A DNA stretch of 64,000 nt from Eudromia elegans (Eukaryota; Chordata; Aves; Tinamiformes; Tinamidae): contig PTEX01000201.1 of assembly GCA_003342815.1 (NCBI GenBank), positions 1,276,420-1,340,419 of the forward strand, in the 5' to 3' direction. The notes beneath the pieces were generated by a model that saw only the letters and a list, made by a program, of their open reading frames with translations, did no database searches and had not been told where the DNA came from. Positions within the stretch are counted from its first letter, which is position 1, and every line of letters begins with the position of its first letter. Shown here in pieces: positions 12,906-23,929 of this stretch. The position numbers were made by a program, and so were the translations under genes.

Positions 12906-12936
12906 GTATTATTTGGCTACTAACCAAATAATACTC
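12906..12936. repeat. Perfect inverted repeat, 12-bp arms, 7-nt loop
   Basis: AGTATTATTTGG at 12906-12917 pairs exactly with CCAAATAATACT at 12925-12936, around the loop CTACTAA. The hairpin is too short to be a microRNA precursor by itself. Confidence 0.9.
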
Positions 12937-13849
12937 AAACAGTTTAAAAGAACAGCATATGGATAAATGTGAAATGGCCAGTTGTTTAAGGATCTGAGCT
13001 TCTATAAAGTATCATTATCTTGGCGGCTTTCTGAATGAATGTACAAGTATAGGATCATATGTTTCTATACAGCTTCTCCTTTTTGGAAATTTTAGAGCCT
13101 CTCTTGATTTTAATTCATAAATAATTTTTTTTCCAATAATTCTGTCTTTTTACGTAGTGGAACAGGAATTTGTAGTTATTTGGTCAACTTTTACCTTCTT
13201 AGCTAAGTCATTGACCATCAGATGTGTTAGATGGCTTTTCATCAAATAGGAAAATCAAATGGACTTCAGCATTATGTTATTGTTGTTCAGACATCAGGGA
13301 CTTGACAACCAAACTGAAATGACTCTTAACCAAGGAAGGAGACTTTTCAAAAATTAGATGTGGCAGAGATCCGAGAAGGGAATTTCTTCTGTGGTAATTT
13401 ATGACCACAAGAGGTTTTTTTGGGAAGCTTTGGTTGCCCACACAAGCTGCTGATTTTGTTTTTTACAGTTTAATGAACTTATTGACATTCTTAGGTATAG
13501 TGGCAAATAAAAGCTCAGTTCTTTTAGACTGTTTTCATAACACTGAGCCTTTGATATAGGAACTTACAAAATGGCAATTTTCTGTCTTTGTTAATCTGAG
13601 GACTATTACCTGTCAGTATTGCTGTTTGTTTGTGTGAGATTTATTGCACTTGTCAGAAAACTTTTCTAAAATACGGGCCCTATTCTGCTATAAATGAATT
13701 ACGTGGTATATATGAAGAGAAAGAAACCATTTTCAAATAAACGTAGTTTGAACCTGGAAGGATAACTAATGGATGTAGACTAGAATGGAACTTGCTTTCA
13801 CATTTATGTTTAAAATACTTCAGAGTGCATTAGAATAATGAGTTAGTTA

Positions 13850-14060
13850 CTGGTAATGGAACAAGAATAAACAAGGCCCGTTTGAACGCCAGGGCAAATC
13901 AGACATCAATAATGTGGCGAAGCAGCCCTGAAGGATGTAGCAAACTGGGAATTAAGCCNTAGTGTTAATTGATTATGAAATCATTTCATCGCCTTTGGTT
14001 TTATTGAAATGATTCTAAGAGTGCATTATAAACTTAAAATCCATTACAGCAGAAGCACGG
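13850..14060. promoter_or_regulatory. Candidate conserved noncoding element
   Basis: Contains AGACATCAATAATGTGGCGA, TTAATTGATTATGAAATCAT and TTCATCGCCTTTGG: PBX/HOX-like and POU-like words with retained CpG in an AT-rich context. It lies just upstream of the 166-codon frame at 14248. Confidence 0.3.
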
Positions 14061-14247
14061 CCCTCTGCCCAGAGGGTTACCTCAGCACCAGGCCAGCATC
14101 TGGCCGCAGTGGGAGAGGCAGTGTTGTTCGGTGGAGTCCATCTTACAATGCNATGAGAGGATTGCATAGTTTCCTCCTTGGCACATCGGCAGCCTCTAGG
14201 TTTGCAACTCGGATCTCTCTGTTTCAACTGGTGGTGTAACTATTCCA

Positions 14248-14748
14248 ATGACAAATATGCTCCTAGTCTTTTATATATGTATACTCCTGTTAGTACAAGT
14301 ACATGCTAAGTGTATGAAGGCTTCTCTGTCAAGAAGCGAAATACTGCAGGGCTGGCTGATGAATACGTCTGGGCAAGGTGGCAGCCCCAAATACCTCCCA
14401 AATTCAGACTACAGCTATAGACTTGCTCTGTTTTATGCCACCTCCCAGGGTTTTGCTTTAGGAGCCCAGCAGATNGGCTGCTGGCAACCCAACGTAACTT
14501 TGGAGCCTTATAAGTCTGTACCCCTGCCGACCTCGGCGGCTGCCTTGACGGGGCTGCTGCTCCCGCTGGGGATTTGTCGTGGTGGCTCTCGCTTGGTTTG
14601 CTGCCCCATTCAGCCTCCCAAAAGGAGCTGTCAGCTGCAACTTTCCCATTTCAGAGTTGCACCAGTTGCCACAAATCCAGAACATTTAGATCGGGTTATA
14701 ACACTCTTGACAGTGCCCCCTGTGCTAAGCCTTAGTGCCCTTGACTGA
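14248..14748 (+). other. Open frame with signal-peptide-like start, unproven
   Basis: A 166-codon frame opens with ATG and reads MTNMLLVFYICILLLVQVHA at its start: a short polar head, a 12-residue hydrophobic core and a V-H-A cleavage motif, as in a secreted protein. The rest has two N-glycosylation sequons (NTS and NVT) and seven cysteines but no domain I recognise, and one codon holds an N. The Kozak context is weak (C at -3). No splice or polyadenylation structure makes it a gene, and one frame of this length in 64 kb can occur by chance, so I list it as a candidate only. Confidence 0.15.
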
Positions 14749-15769
14749 GGGAAGGTCTTGGCAGCTGTACCCATTGTGCCTGCTCGCAGGATAGGAGGGC
14801 TCTGTGCTGCGACCCAGCTTCTGCTTTCTCCCAAGAGCGGGAGACCCGTGGCTGTGGAGAAGGGAAAGATGAAAGGAAGATGAGAAGGGAAAACAGCCGC
14901 ATGAGGCGTGAGGAAGTACAAAAGGCCTGAAGGGGTGGACTGTAAATATGTGGTGCAGGTTGAGGAAGACACAGGTAGATTATGTGGCTGCTCAGGATGG
15001 CTGCACAGCTGTGCTCTGGGCAGAGCTATGCCCTCCCCGGTGACCTCTGGCACCCAGTTTTATTTCATTTTGAGAGCAAACGTTGCCCTAGACACCAGGG
15101 ATAACCTCCATTTTGCTGGGACATGTCAAGGGGTTTAAAATTCTGTTCAGACAGCTGCTGTGGATGGGCAGAAGAGATCTCATTTTTATGACCAGAAAGA
15201 AGGAAAGAAACCTTAACTGAAAAAAAAAGCAACTGTAATTTCCCTGAATAATGTCACCTCTGGACTTGTGCTTAGAAATAAGACTCCTGGATATGGGATT
15301 AGATGGAAGCCAGTTGAGCAAGTCTGACATTATTTTGTAACTAGTGCCTATAAATACTGTTCTAGTGCCACTTATACATAGGTACCATACATGCCTTTAA
15401 TGGTATTTAACTGAGATTAAAGAAGTCACTGGAGTGGATGCTATGAATGCATATTAAGAATATTACTTAAAACTGTAAGCCTTGATATGATAAACCATAA
15501 CAAATCTGAAGGACTCATAATGGCTTATCATGTCAATAAAATGCACTTAAAAATCCCCAAGTGATTAGAAGGAGCCATTTCAGTCTATTATATCAACTGT
15601 TATATGCTGAGAACGTATGAGATTTATTTTTCTTTTCCATCCTCTGCTTAAAAAAAAAAAAAAAAAGGAAATTAAATCATAATAAGCTACGCTCAAATAG
15701 AATCAGAGTACTAAAATAAACCCACAGAAGAAGATTTATAAATTAAGGAAGGCAGTAAAGATTTCTCTG
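14749..15769. other. Unique DNA, no gene seen
   Basis: Moderately GC-rich to about 15060, then AT-rich with an A run at 15650. Frames of 75-140 codons on both strands overlap and are not recognised. Confidence 0.55.
15650..15666. repeat. Poly-A run (17 bases)
   Basis: An A homopolymer after CCTCTGCTT. Nothing upstream resembles a processed transcript. Confidence 0.9.
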
Positions 15770-16455
15770 CAGNCAGTGAGTGCTTTCTTGGTGATGGTGG
15801 TCTGTAATTCCTGGGCATCACAGCAGGATTGCAGGGTGCAGTGGGTACCTCATCGAACTCTTGAGAGCTGTGAACTGTGCATTTTTGGCTGGGAAATTAG
15901 TATTTTACTCCTTNTACCAGTGATAACGTCCAGCACATCCTCACAGAAAAAGGCCAAAATGCCCANATGGCTGTCAATGCACAGTAAAGGCTGTAGCAGA
16001 AAGCAGGCCCATGGAATTTTCCCAACATGGTGCTTCCCCGGGTGTATTTTCCCAAACCTCTTGTGCAGGGGCCAGGCAAGGAGGAAACAGCTCCGAAGTC
16101 CCTGGGGGCTGCAGCGCCCCCAGTGCTGGCGGGACCTGGTGGCAGGGCTCCAGCCATGAGCGACTGCTCAGAAGCAGTGGTTTAATGGAGCCTTCCTGCA
16201 CTGGGGTTGTCTTTTGGCCCACACTTCCCATCCTCCTGTGTGCCAGCCCTTTGGTAGCAGGGCTGGCTCACAAGGCCTGTGCTGATGCAGACAGGGACTG
16301 GGAGGTGGCAGCAGGTGCGGCCGTAGGAAACATCTTGTGCTACAGTGCGGAAAGGGCTCGTGCTGGAGGCGATGGGCTCGTGAGCCCGCCTGGCCTGCTG
16401 TGCCTTCCAGGGAAGCATGGGCGGTTTCCTGCTAATAACGAATGAAAACAGTATA

Positions 16456-16471
16456 CCTTCCTGCAGGAAGG
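16456..16471. repeat. Perfect 16-bp palindrome
   Basis: CCTTCCTGCAGGAAGG is fully self-complementary and contains a TTCC-N4-GGAA core of the type bound by STAT-like dimers. It lies in the GC-rich 15.8-17.7 kb zone; binding is only a possibility. Confidence 0.85.
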
Positions 16472-17144
16472 AATGGCAACCACCCACTAAAGTGTGGGCT
16501 TTGTTCTCTACTCAAGTGCTGTGTCTTGGCACCCCACATCTGAGGGCTGCTGGCACTGAGGTTGATGCCAGGGTGAGGAGGCTGCCTTGGGTCTCTGATG
16601 TCTCCAAGGTGGATGGCCTCGCTCCGTTGACGCAGAGCTGAGCCTGCTCTCCAGGCCAGCCTTGCAGGGGGGTCTTGTGCAGGCTTGAAATCACCCTAGG
16701 GGCAGATGGCTGTGACATGGGTGCTGGAGTTCCTGGGGTGGCGCGGAGCTCGCAGCGAGAGGATAGGGCTGTGCAGGAGCTCCGCAGCAGGCTGCCATGT
16801 GGCCAACGTGGCCTCCGCAGCGCCNGGATTTCAGCTGTTTAATGGCTGCATAGGTAGAGAGTCTTGCGCGGCAGCAAGTTTTTCTCTCTTACTTGTGTCC
16901 CCGCTGCCTCACTTGCAGATCTGCAGGTTGACTCAGGCCTTTCTGATAGCACTGCTCTGTATTGTCGAGGCCTGAGGTCNGGGTCTTGTGTGTCCCTGCC
17001 TGCCGGGATTAACCTGGTGATTCCTGTGCTGGGTTCACACGCTCGGGGTGGCCCAGGGTCTTTCAGCGCCGCCAGCAGCGGCCAGGCGGCCGAGAGAAAA
17101 TAAACAGGTCCAGGAGGTGGGGAAGAACAAGCTTGTGGAAGCCA

Positions 17145-17175
17145 GGGGAGGAAGGGAGGCAGGGAGGCGGCGGGG
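17145..17175 (+). promoter_or_regulatory. Canonical G-quadruplex motif
   Basis: Four G runs of three or more (GGGG, GGG, GGG, GGGG) separated by loops of 5, 5 and 7 bases satisfy the G3+N1-7 rule on the + strand. The motif ends about 32 bp upstream of a TATA-like box in a GC-rich, CpG-containing zone, an arrangement seen at promoters. Folding in the cell is inference. Confidence 0.6.
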
Positions 17176-17204
17176 AGTAGACAGCTGAGCGGAGGAAAGC
17201 CGTG

Positions 17205-17213
17205 TTTATATAC
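17205..17213 (+). promoter_or_regulatory. TATA-like box, possible core promoter
   Basis: TTTATATACC stands out as an AT-only island in otherwise GC-rich sequence (purine-rich, G4-forming DNA upstream and GGGTAGGGCTGGCAGAGCGG downstream). A start site would be expected near 17235. No coding sequence of a recognised protein follows, so any transcript would be unknown or noncoding. Chance TATA matches are common, hence the low score. Confidence 0.3.
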
Positions 17214-19484
17214 CCTTGGGTAGGGCTGGCAGAGCGGGAAGGTGCGAGTCTGTCAGGACAGCTCTGCTCTTGGCGATGCTTGAACCTTCTGTCTGTCTGC
17301 GCGTGGGGATACGTGAGCCAGAAACTTGGCTTTGTGCGCTTTTAGTTGTGACCGGCGTGCGTATGGGGCAGTTTGGCAGAGGGAAACTTGGCATTTAGCT
17401 GGCGCTCGAGAGCCTCACTTTGCAACTCAGAGGCAGTATCCTGAACCCCCTACATGTCCACGTGCATGCACAGGAGCACCTGCGTGCTGCTGGCTGCGAC
17501 CTGAGAAAGCGTGCCCCTGCTTGGGTCAGCTGGCAAAACGTGGCAGCCCTTGAGGGGGAACTGATGTAAGGAGGTCGGAAAGGAGATGATGTCCAAGGAA
17601 CACCCGGAGGTTTTGTGCCAGGGCTGCCTCAAACCATCTCAGCCAAGGGAAGCGGTGACTCTCACCCATCACTGGGACAGCACTGGTGGCGCCAGCCAGA
17701 GCATGATTCCAAGATGCATTTTTCATTTTCCCTCATAGTTACTGGAGAGGGAGATGTGTACTTGAAGGAAGTGATCAATAAAAGAACAAATAAGNAGCAA
17801 ATGCTGGGAATACTCAAGATGGTGTTTTTACTCAAAAATCGCAGACAGTTTTAGTCTGCAGGAATCTCTGAACAGAATATTTTTCATTCTGTTATGTTCA
17901 TTTACAGCAATATCCATTTGGCAGGTTTATGTTTCAGGCAGGAAAAAGGAAAACATAATTTTAAAAATATTTCAAATACATGATGCAAGAGAAATAAGTC
18001 ATAATGTAAACNCCAAACGAAACCAAGAAAAATAAAACATATAAGCTTATTATAATTAAAAATGGAGTTTTTGGAGTTTTGTAACTTTTACATTTTTATA
18101 CTGTGGTTATACTTTGATATGTTGAACTAGAGCAGTAAAAGTAATTAGGAAGATTTAATGCATGTATAGCAATGACTAACTGCTTACACTGAAGTCGTTG
18201 GGTGTTCAGGGAGTNCCATGGGTAATATTTTGCAGTTTTTAAATACTTTGGCTATGTGACCCTCAGGAACTTCAGAATAGCATTAGAGGGGATAAGAAAA
18301 TGAGGTGAGCATATTTAGGAATTTTTTTGTTTGCTAAAATACTTCATTTTAAGGAAGACTGCTTGAATGCACTATCCTATCCACATTCGTCATTTGTGTC
18401 TGCATGTATGTATGTTATATNGTTTAACTAACATGGAGTTCTACCTTATTGCAGCAGTAGAAATCATTGCGACTCGGTATGACTAGATAGTTTCCTCTGT
18501 AAAATTGGAGTTCCTCTTTCCTGAGTGACTTGTGTTATTTACTGAAGGGCAATACTGAAGCATCACTGCTTGGATCGCTAAATTAGCGTATGCTTATTTC
18601 TGTCTTATGGTGAAGGCAGGATAAGTTTGTGAAAGNTTGTTGCATGCTAATAAGAAGGAAAAATGACCCAGCCATACGGAATAAATTCTGTAGATGGTAT
18701 GAAGGATTTTCAGCGATCCTTATTGCCCTTGGACTTGGCTGTTGCATTGCACTTTAAATGGAATTGATTGTGTGGTTGTAATGAAAGTAACAGATTGATT
18801 TCTATCCAGAGTTACACAGAGTAAATAGAAAAATGTTCTTGCCTTGACCTGCATTCATAAACTAAAAATCAGTGGCTTTTGACCTAATCCTTAATAAAAA
18901 ATGTAAATGCAATATAGCAAATCCGATGGTTTCTTTGTTTCTTGCTGCTTTTTGAGTTTTGTGGCCCTGCTTTCTTAGACTGTAATTTCTTAAAGGATTC
19001 TAGGAAATAGACTGCATCTTCTCATAGAAGACCTACCCTTTTTCTGTTTGTACATCTTTCGAAATACATGTAATTATTNTCCTTAACATTATTTCCATGA
19101 AGAGCCTGTTTTCCTCTTTTACGTACTTNGAGAATGTGTGATTTTCCATACCTTCCTTCAGCGTTAAATACTCTCCCACCTAGCATCTTTGCAAGTGCAC
19201 GACCCATACATTCTGGAGCTGCCTCTGCACGCTTTCATAGTCTGTGTCTAAAAGCTCNTCCTTTCTGGGCTGGAGATGCACATTCATAGCTTGATGTTGC
19301 GGTGAAAGGAGCAAAGCTGTTAATTTAAATCGCGTGCATCCTTCTCTCTGTCTGAATATTTTAAAACTCCTTGAACAAATCATGCGCGTGAAGCACAGCA
19401 GAGGGCTGTGCCGTTGCAGCTGTTATTTCCGTAAAATGTCTTGGGGGTCTCTATGAGGAGCATTTATGGCGACATGTTTTGGAC

Positions 19485-19700
19485 GCNCGAGCGAGTGGTT
19501 CGGGCCAAGGCAGCCAGCGAATCCCTGGCTGTGGCGGGGAGGNTGCGGATGGCCCCGTGTGGCCTCTGCACCGGCTCGGCCCTTCTCGGCGCAGGGGCCA
19601 CTGCACGAACCAGGGCCACGGGTGCCTCCGCTTCTCAGGGCGCTCCCTGCTTCCCGGCCCGCTTGATATCCTGCGGGTTGCAGCCGCGCGATGAGCAGGA
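19485..19700. promoter_or_regulatory. Short CpG-dense patch
   Basis: About 22 CpG in about 215 bp, GC-rich, with open frames on both strands that are explained by composition. Sharp borders against AT-rich DNA on both sides. It is shorter than a typical CpG island and could be a small regulatory element, an old GC-rich insertion or a fast-biased patch. Confidence 0.45.
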
Positions 19701-19976
19701 AGAGCTTAGACATTGAGCTTGCACGCTCCTTGACTCCATTTTAAACCCTTTGTTCGCACCGGGGTGGCATTTTTTCACACCACATGTGGCAGCTTTGACT
19801 CCTCTCCAGCTTGTCGCGTAGAATCAAAGTCTGAGGTTTTCTGCGTTCCCAGGGCTGTCTCCCGAGCTGCTGCATTCCTTGGAGCTCCCCCAGTATTACA
19901 GAGCCGAAATTCACTGACTTTTTTTGTTAAAGCTTTATAGAGTAAGTAGTGAGACAACCATACCAGCAATCTGAGA

Positions 19977-20015
19977 TTTGCCTAAAATCAAAGCTGTTTT
20001 GCCTAAAATCAAAGC
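19977..20015. repeat. Tandem pair of an 18-bp unit
   Basis: TTTGCCTAAAATCAAAGC occurs at 19977-19994 and again, identical, at 19998-20015, separated by three bases (period 21). A local duplication, recent enough for both copies to be identical. Confidence 0.92.
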
Positions 20016-21259
20016 AAGGGGGAGGGGAGCAAGCACACTCTTTTCTTATTTCTCCCCTCTTGGATAAAATTTAACAACANTTTACAGTAATGGAGTGAAT
20101 TTGATAATGTTCACCTAGTCTTGTTTACGTTTTACAGAAAAGAATTAAAGCAATATGTCCTACTACTATTTTTATATTTGTAAGAGATATGAGCGCTCAC
20201 AGTAATCAGTATTAATTCATTGCTTGTGATTAGATGTGTACATTTCTTTTGTTTGTTACGTACCNGCATGATCTGAGATTCCCTTTTCCTGACACCCTTA
20301 TCTGCCGTTTTCCTGAAAGGTTTATTATGTGCCGCAGCATCCATAGTAAATTCTATTTCAAGCTCTTTTTGAACAGACTATACCCAGTCTACCAATAACA
20401 AGACATCTAAAATACGTATTGTTTCACAGTTTATTAACAGCAGGCATATTACTTAATGTNATTCACTGTGGCAAAAATGCCACTTGACTCCTTAAATACT
20501 GAAGTATATATTTCTCTGCTGTTCGGAAACTTTACAATGGATGGCAAGTGCAGAGTGACATGGTAACAAAAATATTTGGATCAAAATTGTCACAAGAGTA
20601 AAAGCAACTTGCATTTGATGCTTTTAAATATAATGTTAAGTGATCAGTGACAATTAAATTCTTGTATGATTTGAGAGAAGTGTTCTGACTTCTGTATTTG
20701 TTTATAAATCTTTATGTTCATTGTTGCTACTTTATTCAACTACAGAAAATAGAATAATTTTTCCGTAGCACATATGCCAGGCTGTACATTGACGTGACAC
20801 CCTAATAAATATTTTGACTCAAGAGCTGTTGTTTGTTGCTGTTTGTCAGTTGGTTAGAATGGTCTTTTGGCTGCTGCTATTTCTGCAGATTAAAATATTA
20901 AAATGTATGCTTTAATTTTGGCAGTTTCCTTTTTGTATTTTGGTAATTTTTCTGACTATTCTTTTAAGTACAGAGATGTGCTTAGTTCATGCTGCTTCTT
21001 AGTCCAAATCTAACTATTCAGTTGTATTGTTTCTGTAGTACTCATGTTGTTTTTATGCTTACTTTTAAGAATGGCATGAAATCATATTATATGAGAGAAC
21101 AGTTCAATAACATGGCCCCCTAAAAAAATTTTTTTTGTGTTCTCTGTTGATTTAGAAAATTTAATTTACATAGCTTTTTCACATGCATATTCTGACCCAG
21201 TTTCCTTGTCATTTATTTATGTAGGCTTTAGTGCCAAGGTGTTAATTGTCCTGGTTTTA

Positions 21260-21276
21260 CATATATATATATATAT
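21260..21276. repeat. (AT)n short repeat
   Basis: Eight AT units. Confidence 0.85.
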
Positions 21277-21479
21277 CAGCAGTTGAATAACAGAGAGTCT
21301 GCTGCAATTAATCCTTATACTGTATTTCATCTGCAAAATCTGAAAGGTTTAAACTAATCTCTAATAATAATTTATTTTCAAGTGAGACATAGTTTTATTA
21401 TGTCCAAGTAATAAGTAATATTTTTTGTAATAAATAAAGTACAAAATGAATGAAACCAAAACTCTTATTCATGGTTTGA

Positions 21480-21540
21480 GAGATATATATACACGCACAC
21501 ATACATATACATATATAAATAAATATAAATATATATATTT
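21480..21540. repeat. AT/CA-rich low-complexity tract
   Basis: A mixed run of ATAT, ACAC and AAAT units (for example ATACACGCACACATACATAT), forming an imperfect microsatellite about 60 bp long. Confidence 0.85.
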
Positions 21541-22009
21541 TTGTTTTGTTATTTTCAAAGCAAAGTAGATAAACATAAAACACTTTTAGAAGAAGAATGT
21601 ATTCAAAGATGGATTTGTTTTGTATGCTAAATCATACAGAAGGCATAGCAATATTCTTTGAGATGATCGATGTCTAGTTTATTAAGACTTGTATTAACAT
21701 AGACTTTTTAAAAAAGTTACTTATTGCTGCAGAAGTCATTAATCTAAACTAACACATTAGCCGTAGACAAAATGAGGTACTATTTACTCCTTTTGCCAGG
21801 TGACTGAACAGTTTCTGCAGCTTATCTTTCTACACATGGTGAGATAGTCTGGCTGCAGTGTTAGACTACAAAAGAAATATTTGTATATAAAAATTGAAGC
21901 AGTAAAAAGAAATTGTTTCAAAATGTAAGACAGTAATTTATGCTAAGCAAGCACATCCTATGGAAACAAACNTGTAAAACATACATGCAAGCTTACCTAT
22001 TTACTGTTT

Positions 22010-22640
22010 AAATATTAAAACGGTGACTCAGAAAAGCCGTGCACACATGCTCAGCAGAAAATTATTTTACTGGCACACTTATCTACATCGCGACTTGATA
22101 ACATACAGCATTTTTAGAAGAGCCAAGTCTGAATCTCTCTGAAGCAATACAAGTTCAATAAGTGCATCAAAATCAGTTTACCTACTTTCGCAGCNCATAT
22201 TTACTGAAGAAATGGCATGATCTTATTTGATTTAAGTGTCATGAAGCGGAAATACAGAGCAATCATTTATTATGATCCATTCCAGAAAATCCCAACTTTT
22301 ATTTCTTGGTATCTCTTACTTTTCCCCATGTCTCTTCAGCCCCTCTTCACGTTAACATTTCTTCTACTTCCAGCAAAGAGGGAGGGAGGGGGGAGACAAA
22401 GCCAGCAACAGAAGCCCCTAAACATTCAGCGAAAGCATAATTGGTTTACACTGCCTTTCAGCTCGTGGCCTGTCCTCGTGTTATTGAATCAGATCATACC
22501 TACTCCCCCAAAATTCAGCTCGGAGTAATCCGCTGCTACTTAAGGCTGCNTGAAAAGAGTACTTGTGAATTATGTTTCATCTGTCACAATAACCTTCTTT
22601 ATTCTTTAGTGCACCTCCCCTTTGCCTGCGGCAATTAGAG
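22010..22640. promoter_or_regulatory. Candidate conserved noncoding block
   Basis: About 630 bp of high-complexity, mostly N-free sequence with retained CpGs (AAAACGGTGACTCAGAAAAG, ACATCGCGACTTGATAAC, GTCATGAAGCGGAAATACAG), a composition unlike the flanking repeats. Together with the CpG-island-like segment 1.3 kb downstream it suggests a regulatory cluster at 22-25 kb. No coding frame in it is recognised. Confidence 0.33.
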
Positions 22641-23929
22641 AAAATAGGTATGCCTTCAAGTATGAGATGGTGGTGTCTCAAAAAAAAAAAAAAAATATAT
22701 ACACACACACACACTGATGTCATATACAGGCAGCACCCTGAAGAATATATCAGCCCTTTTTTGATGCGATGCGGATTTTATTTAGGGCAGAGCGGNGGCA
22801 GGCGCCTTTCACAAGGAGTAGGTGCCGCCGGCTGTCCCTGGGTTATTGTTGTTCGACAGTCAGCGGTCAGAGAGTTTGCCACACTGTTAAAAGAAGAATA
22901 AGAACTTGCTTACCCAGTGCTTTCAGGAATATGGAATCTCACATGTTTACTACTACATTTCTGTCGCTTTCATTCTAAGGCATTAGAGCATCTTTTTCCT
23001 CCTTTGTTTTACCCTCTGACATTCTTAAAGTTTTGCTGAGCGCCCGGGCTCAACATTAAGCCACATTTTTCTTAGTGGTTTAGCATAATTTTCATAGATT
23101 TTGTTGNGGTTCAAGGATATTTTTAATTAAATAAATCTAAATTAATGTATAGCTGTCCACTGAAGACTGCAAATACTTGTACCATGTTGCAGAGGAATAA
23201 GGAGTATTTTAGTGCTCCCCTATTATCAGATGTTAGTCTCCAAAAATTACTGCCTCGGGGTGCTGAGGGAAGCAAGGAAATGAGATCCTCTTAGGTGTTA
23301 GTCACCTCTCTGAGATAATTTTATCTTTTCTAATACCTCTCCCTCCTCACTGATTTCTGTTTTATTTTTATTTCATTTTTCTGAAGTGACCCTTGCTGGA
23401 TTTTTCCTTCCCGAGCTTCCCCTGACAGCTTTCCAAGGTCACTTGTCCCCAGAACCCTGTGTTATTTCTGTTAGCCCTGCAGTAGCAGCCCTGCTCTCGG
23501 GGTTCTGTTTTGAAACAAGGGGCGCTCAGAGGTGACGCTTCCAAGAGGACCCAAGTTCTGGCTTGAGAGAGAAGCTTGATGGCTGAGAGGGAAAGCACCT
23601 TTAAAAAGAAATAGAAACAAACCAAGTGCTCGAGCAAGCAGGTTACGGGGAAGACACGGTCTGTCGAGAGGCTGCCCTAACATTATGACACAGTTCATTA
23701 AGGTCCCTAAGAAATCGCTATATTTCAAGAAAAAACAACTTGCGCCGAATAAAGGAGAGCAGTTTGGCCCACTGCACAGGTTTGGGCACAAAAGTGCTGG
23801 CTAAGCTATCTATTTCACACATGCAACGACAGAAGGTTCGATATTCATTCGATCGATGACTGAAAAGGCACAATGGCAAAATCGGACGGACTTCTTTTCA
23901 AATACAGATCTCCGATGTCCCCCTACAGT
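22641..23929. other. Unique DNA between two regulatory candidates
   Basis: Contains the poly-A/(AC)n tract and, from about 23400, a rise in GC and CpG leading into the CpG-island-like segment. Two - strand frames of 89 and 106 codons overlap here and are not recognised. An ATG in strong context (A at -3, G at +4) lies at 23873. Confidence 0.5.
22680..22714. repeat. Poly-A followed by (AC)n
   Basis: Sixteen A, then TATAT, then seven AC units. Compound microsatellite; the A-run could be a relic retroposon tail but no body is recognisable upstream. Confidence 0.88.

Larger units (their letters stand above)
9332..13849. other. AT-rich unique DNA, no gene seen
   Basis: One T run, one hairpin (12906-12936) and a 97-codon ATG frame at 10913-11206 that is not recognised and is within chance range. 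No repeat family is identifiable. Confidence 0.55.
15770..17730. other. GC-richer zone, no recognised gene
   Basis: About 2 kb of clearly higher GC than its flanks, with several unrelated open frames of 60-145 codons on both strands, none resembling a known protein and many starting at non-ATG codons. It contains a 16-bp palindrome, a G-quadruplex motif and a TATA-like box. The overlapping frames on both strands are what stop-poor GC-rich sequence produces by itself. It may be a regulatory zone or a decayed old gene; I see no domain that would decide. Confidence 0.5.
17731..22009. other. AT-rich unique DNA with a CpG patch, no gene seen
   Basis: Apart from the CpG-dense patch at 19485-19700, the duplicated 18-mer at 19977 and two TA tracts, this is stop-dense AT-rich sequence with scattered Ns. 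A weak splice-site pair at 18267-18304 (+) encloses 38 bp and is not convincing. Confidence 0.55.

Noticed and set aside
15601-15670. A-run as the tail of a processed pseudogene
   Set aside because: No upstream transcript-like sequence, polyadenylation signal at the right distance or target-site duplication.
18267-18304. 38-bp + strand splice-site pair
   Set aside because: The acceptor has a poor pyrimidine tract.
22183-22260. Second U6-like word (TTTCGCAGC then CATATTTACT)
   Set aside because: Later U6 landmarks are misplaced or absent; best seen as chance inside a conserved-looking block.
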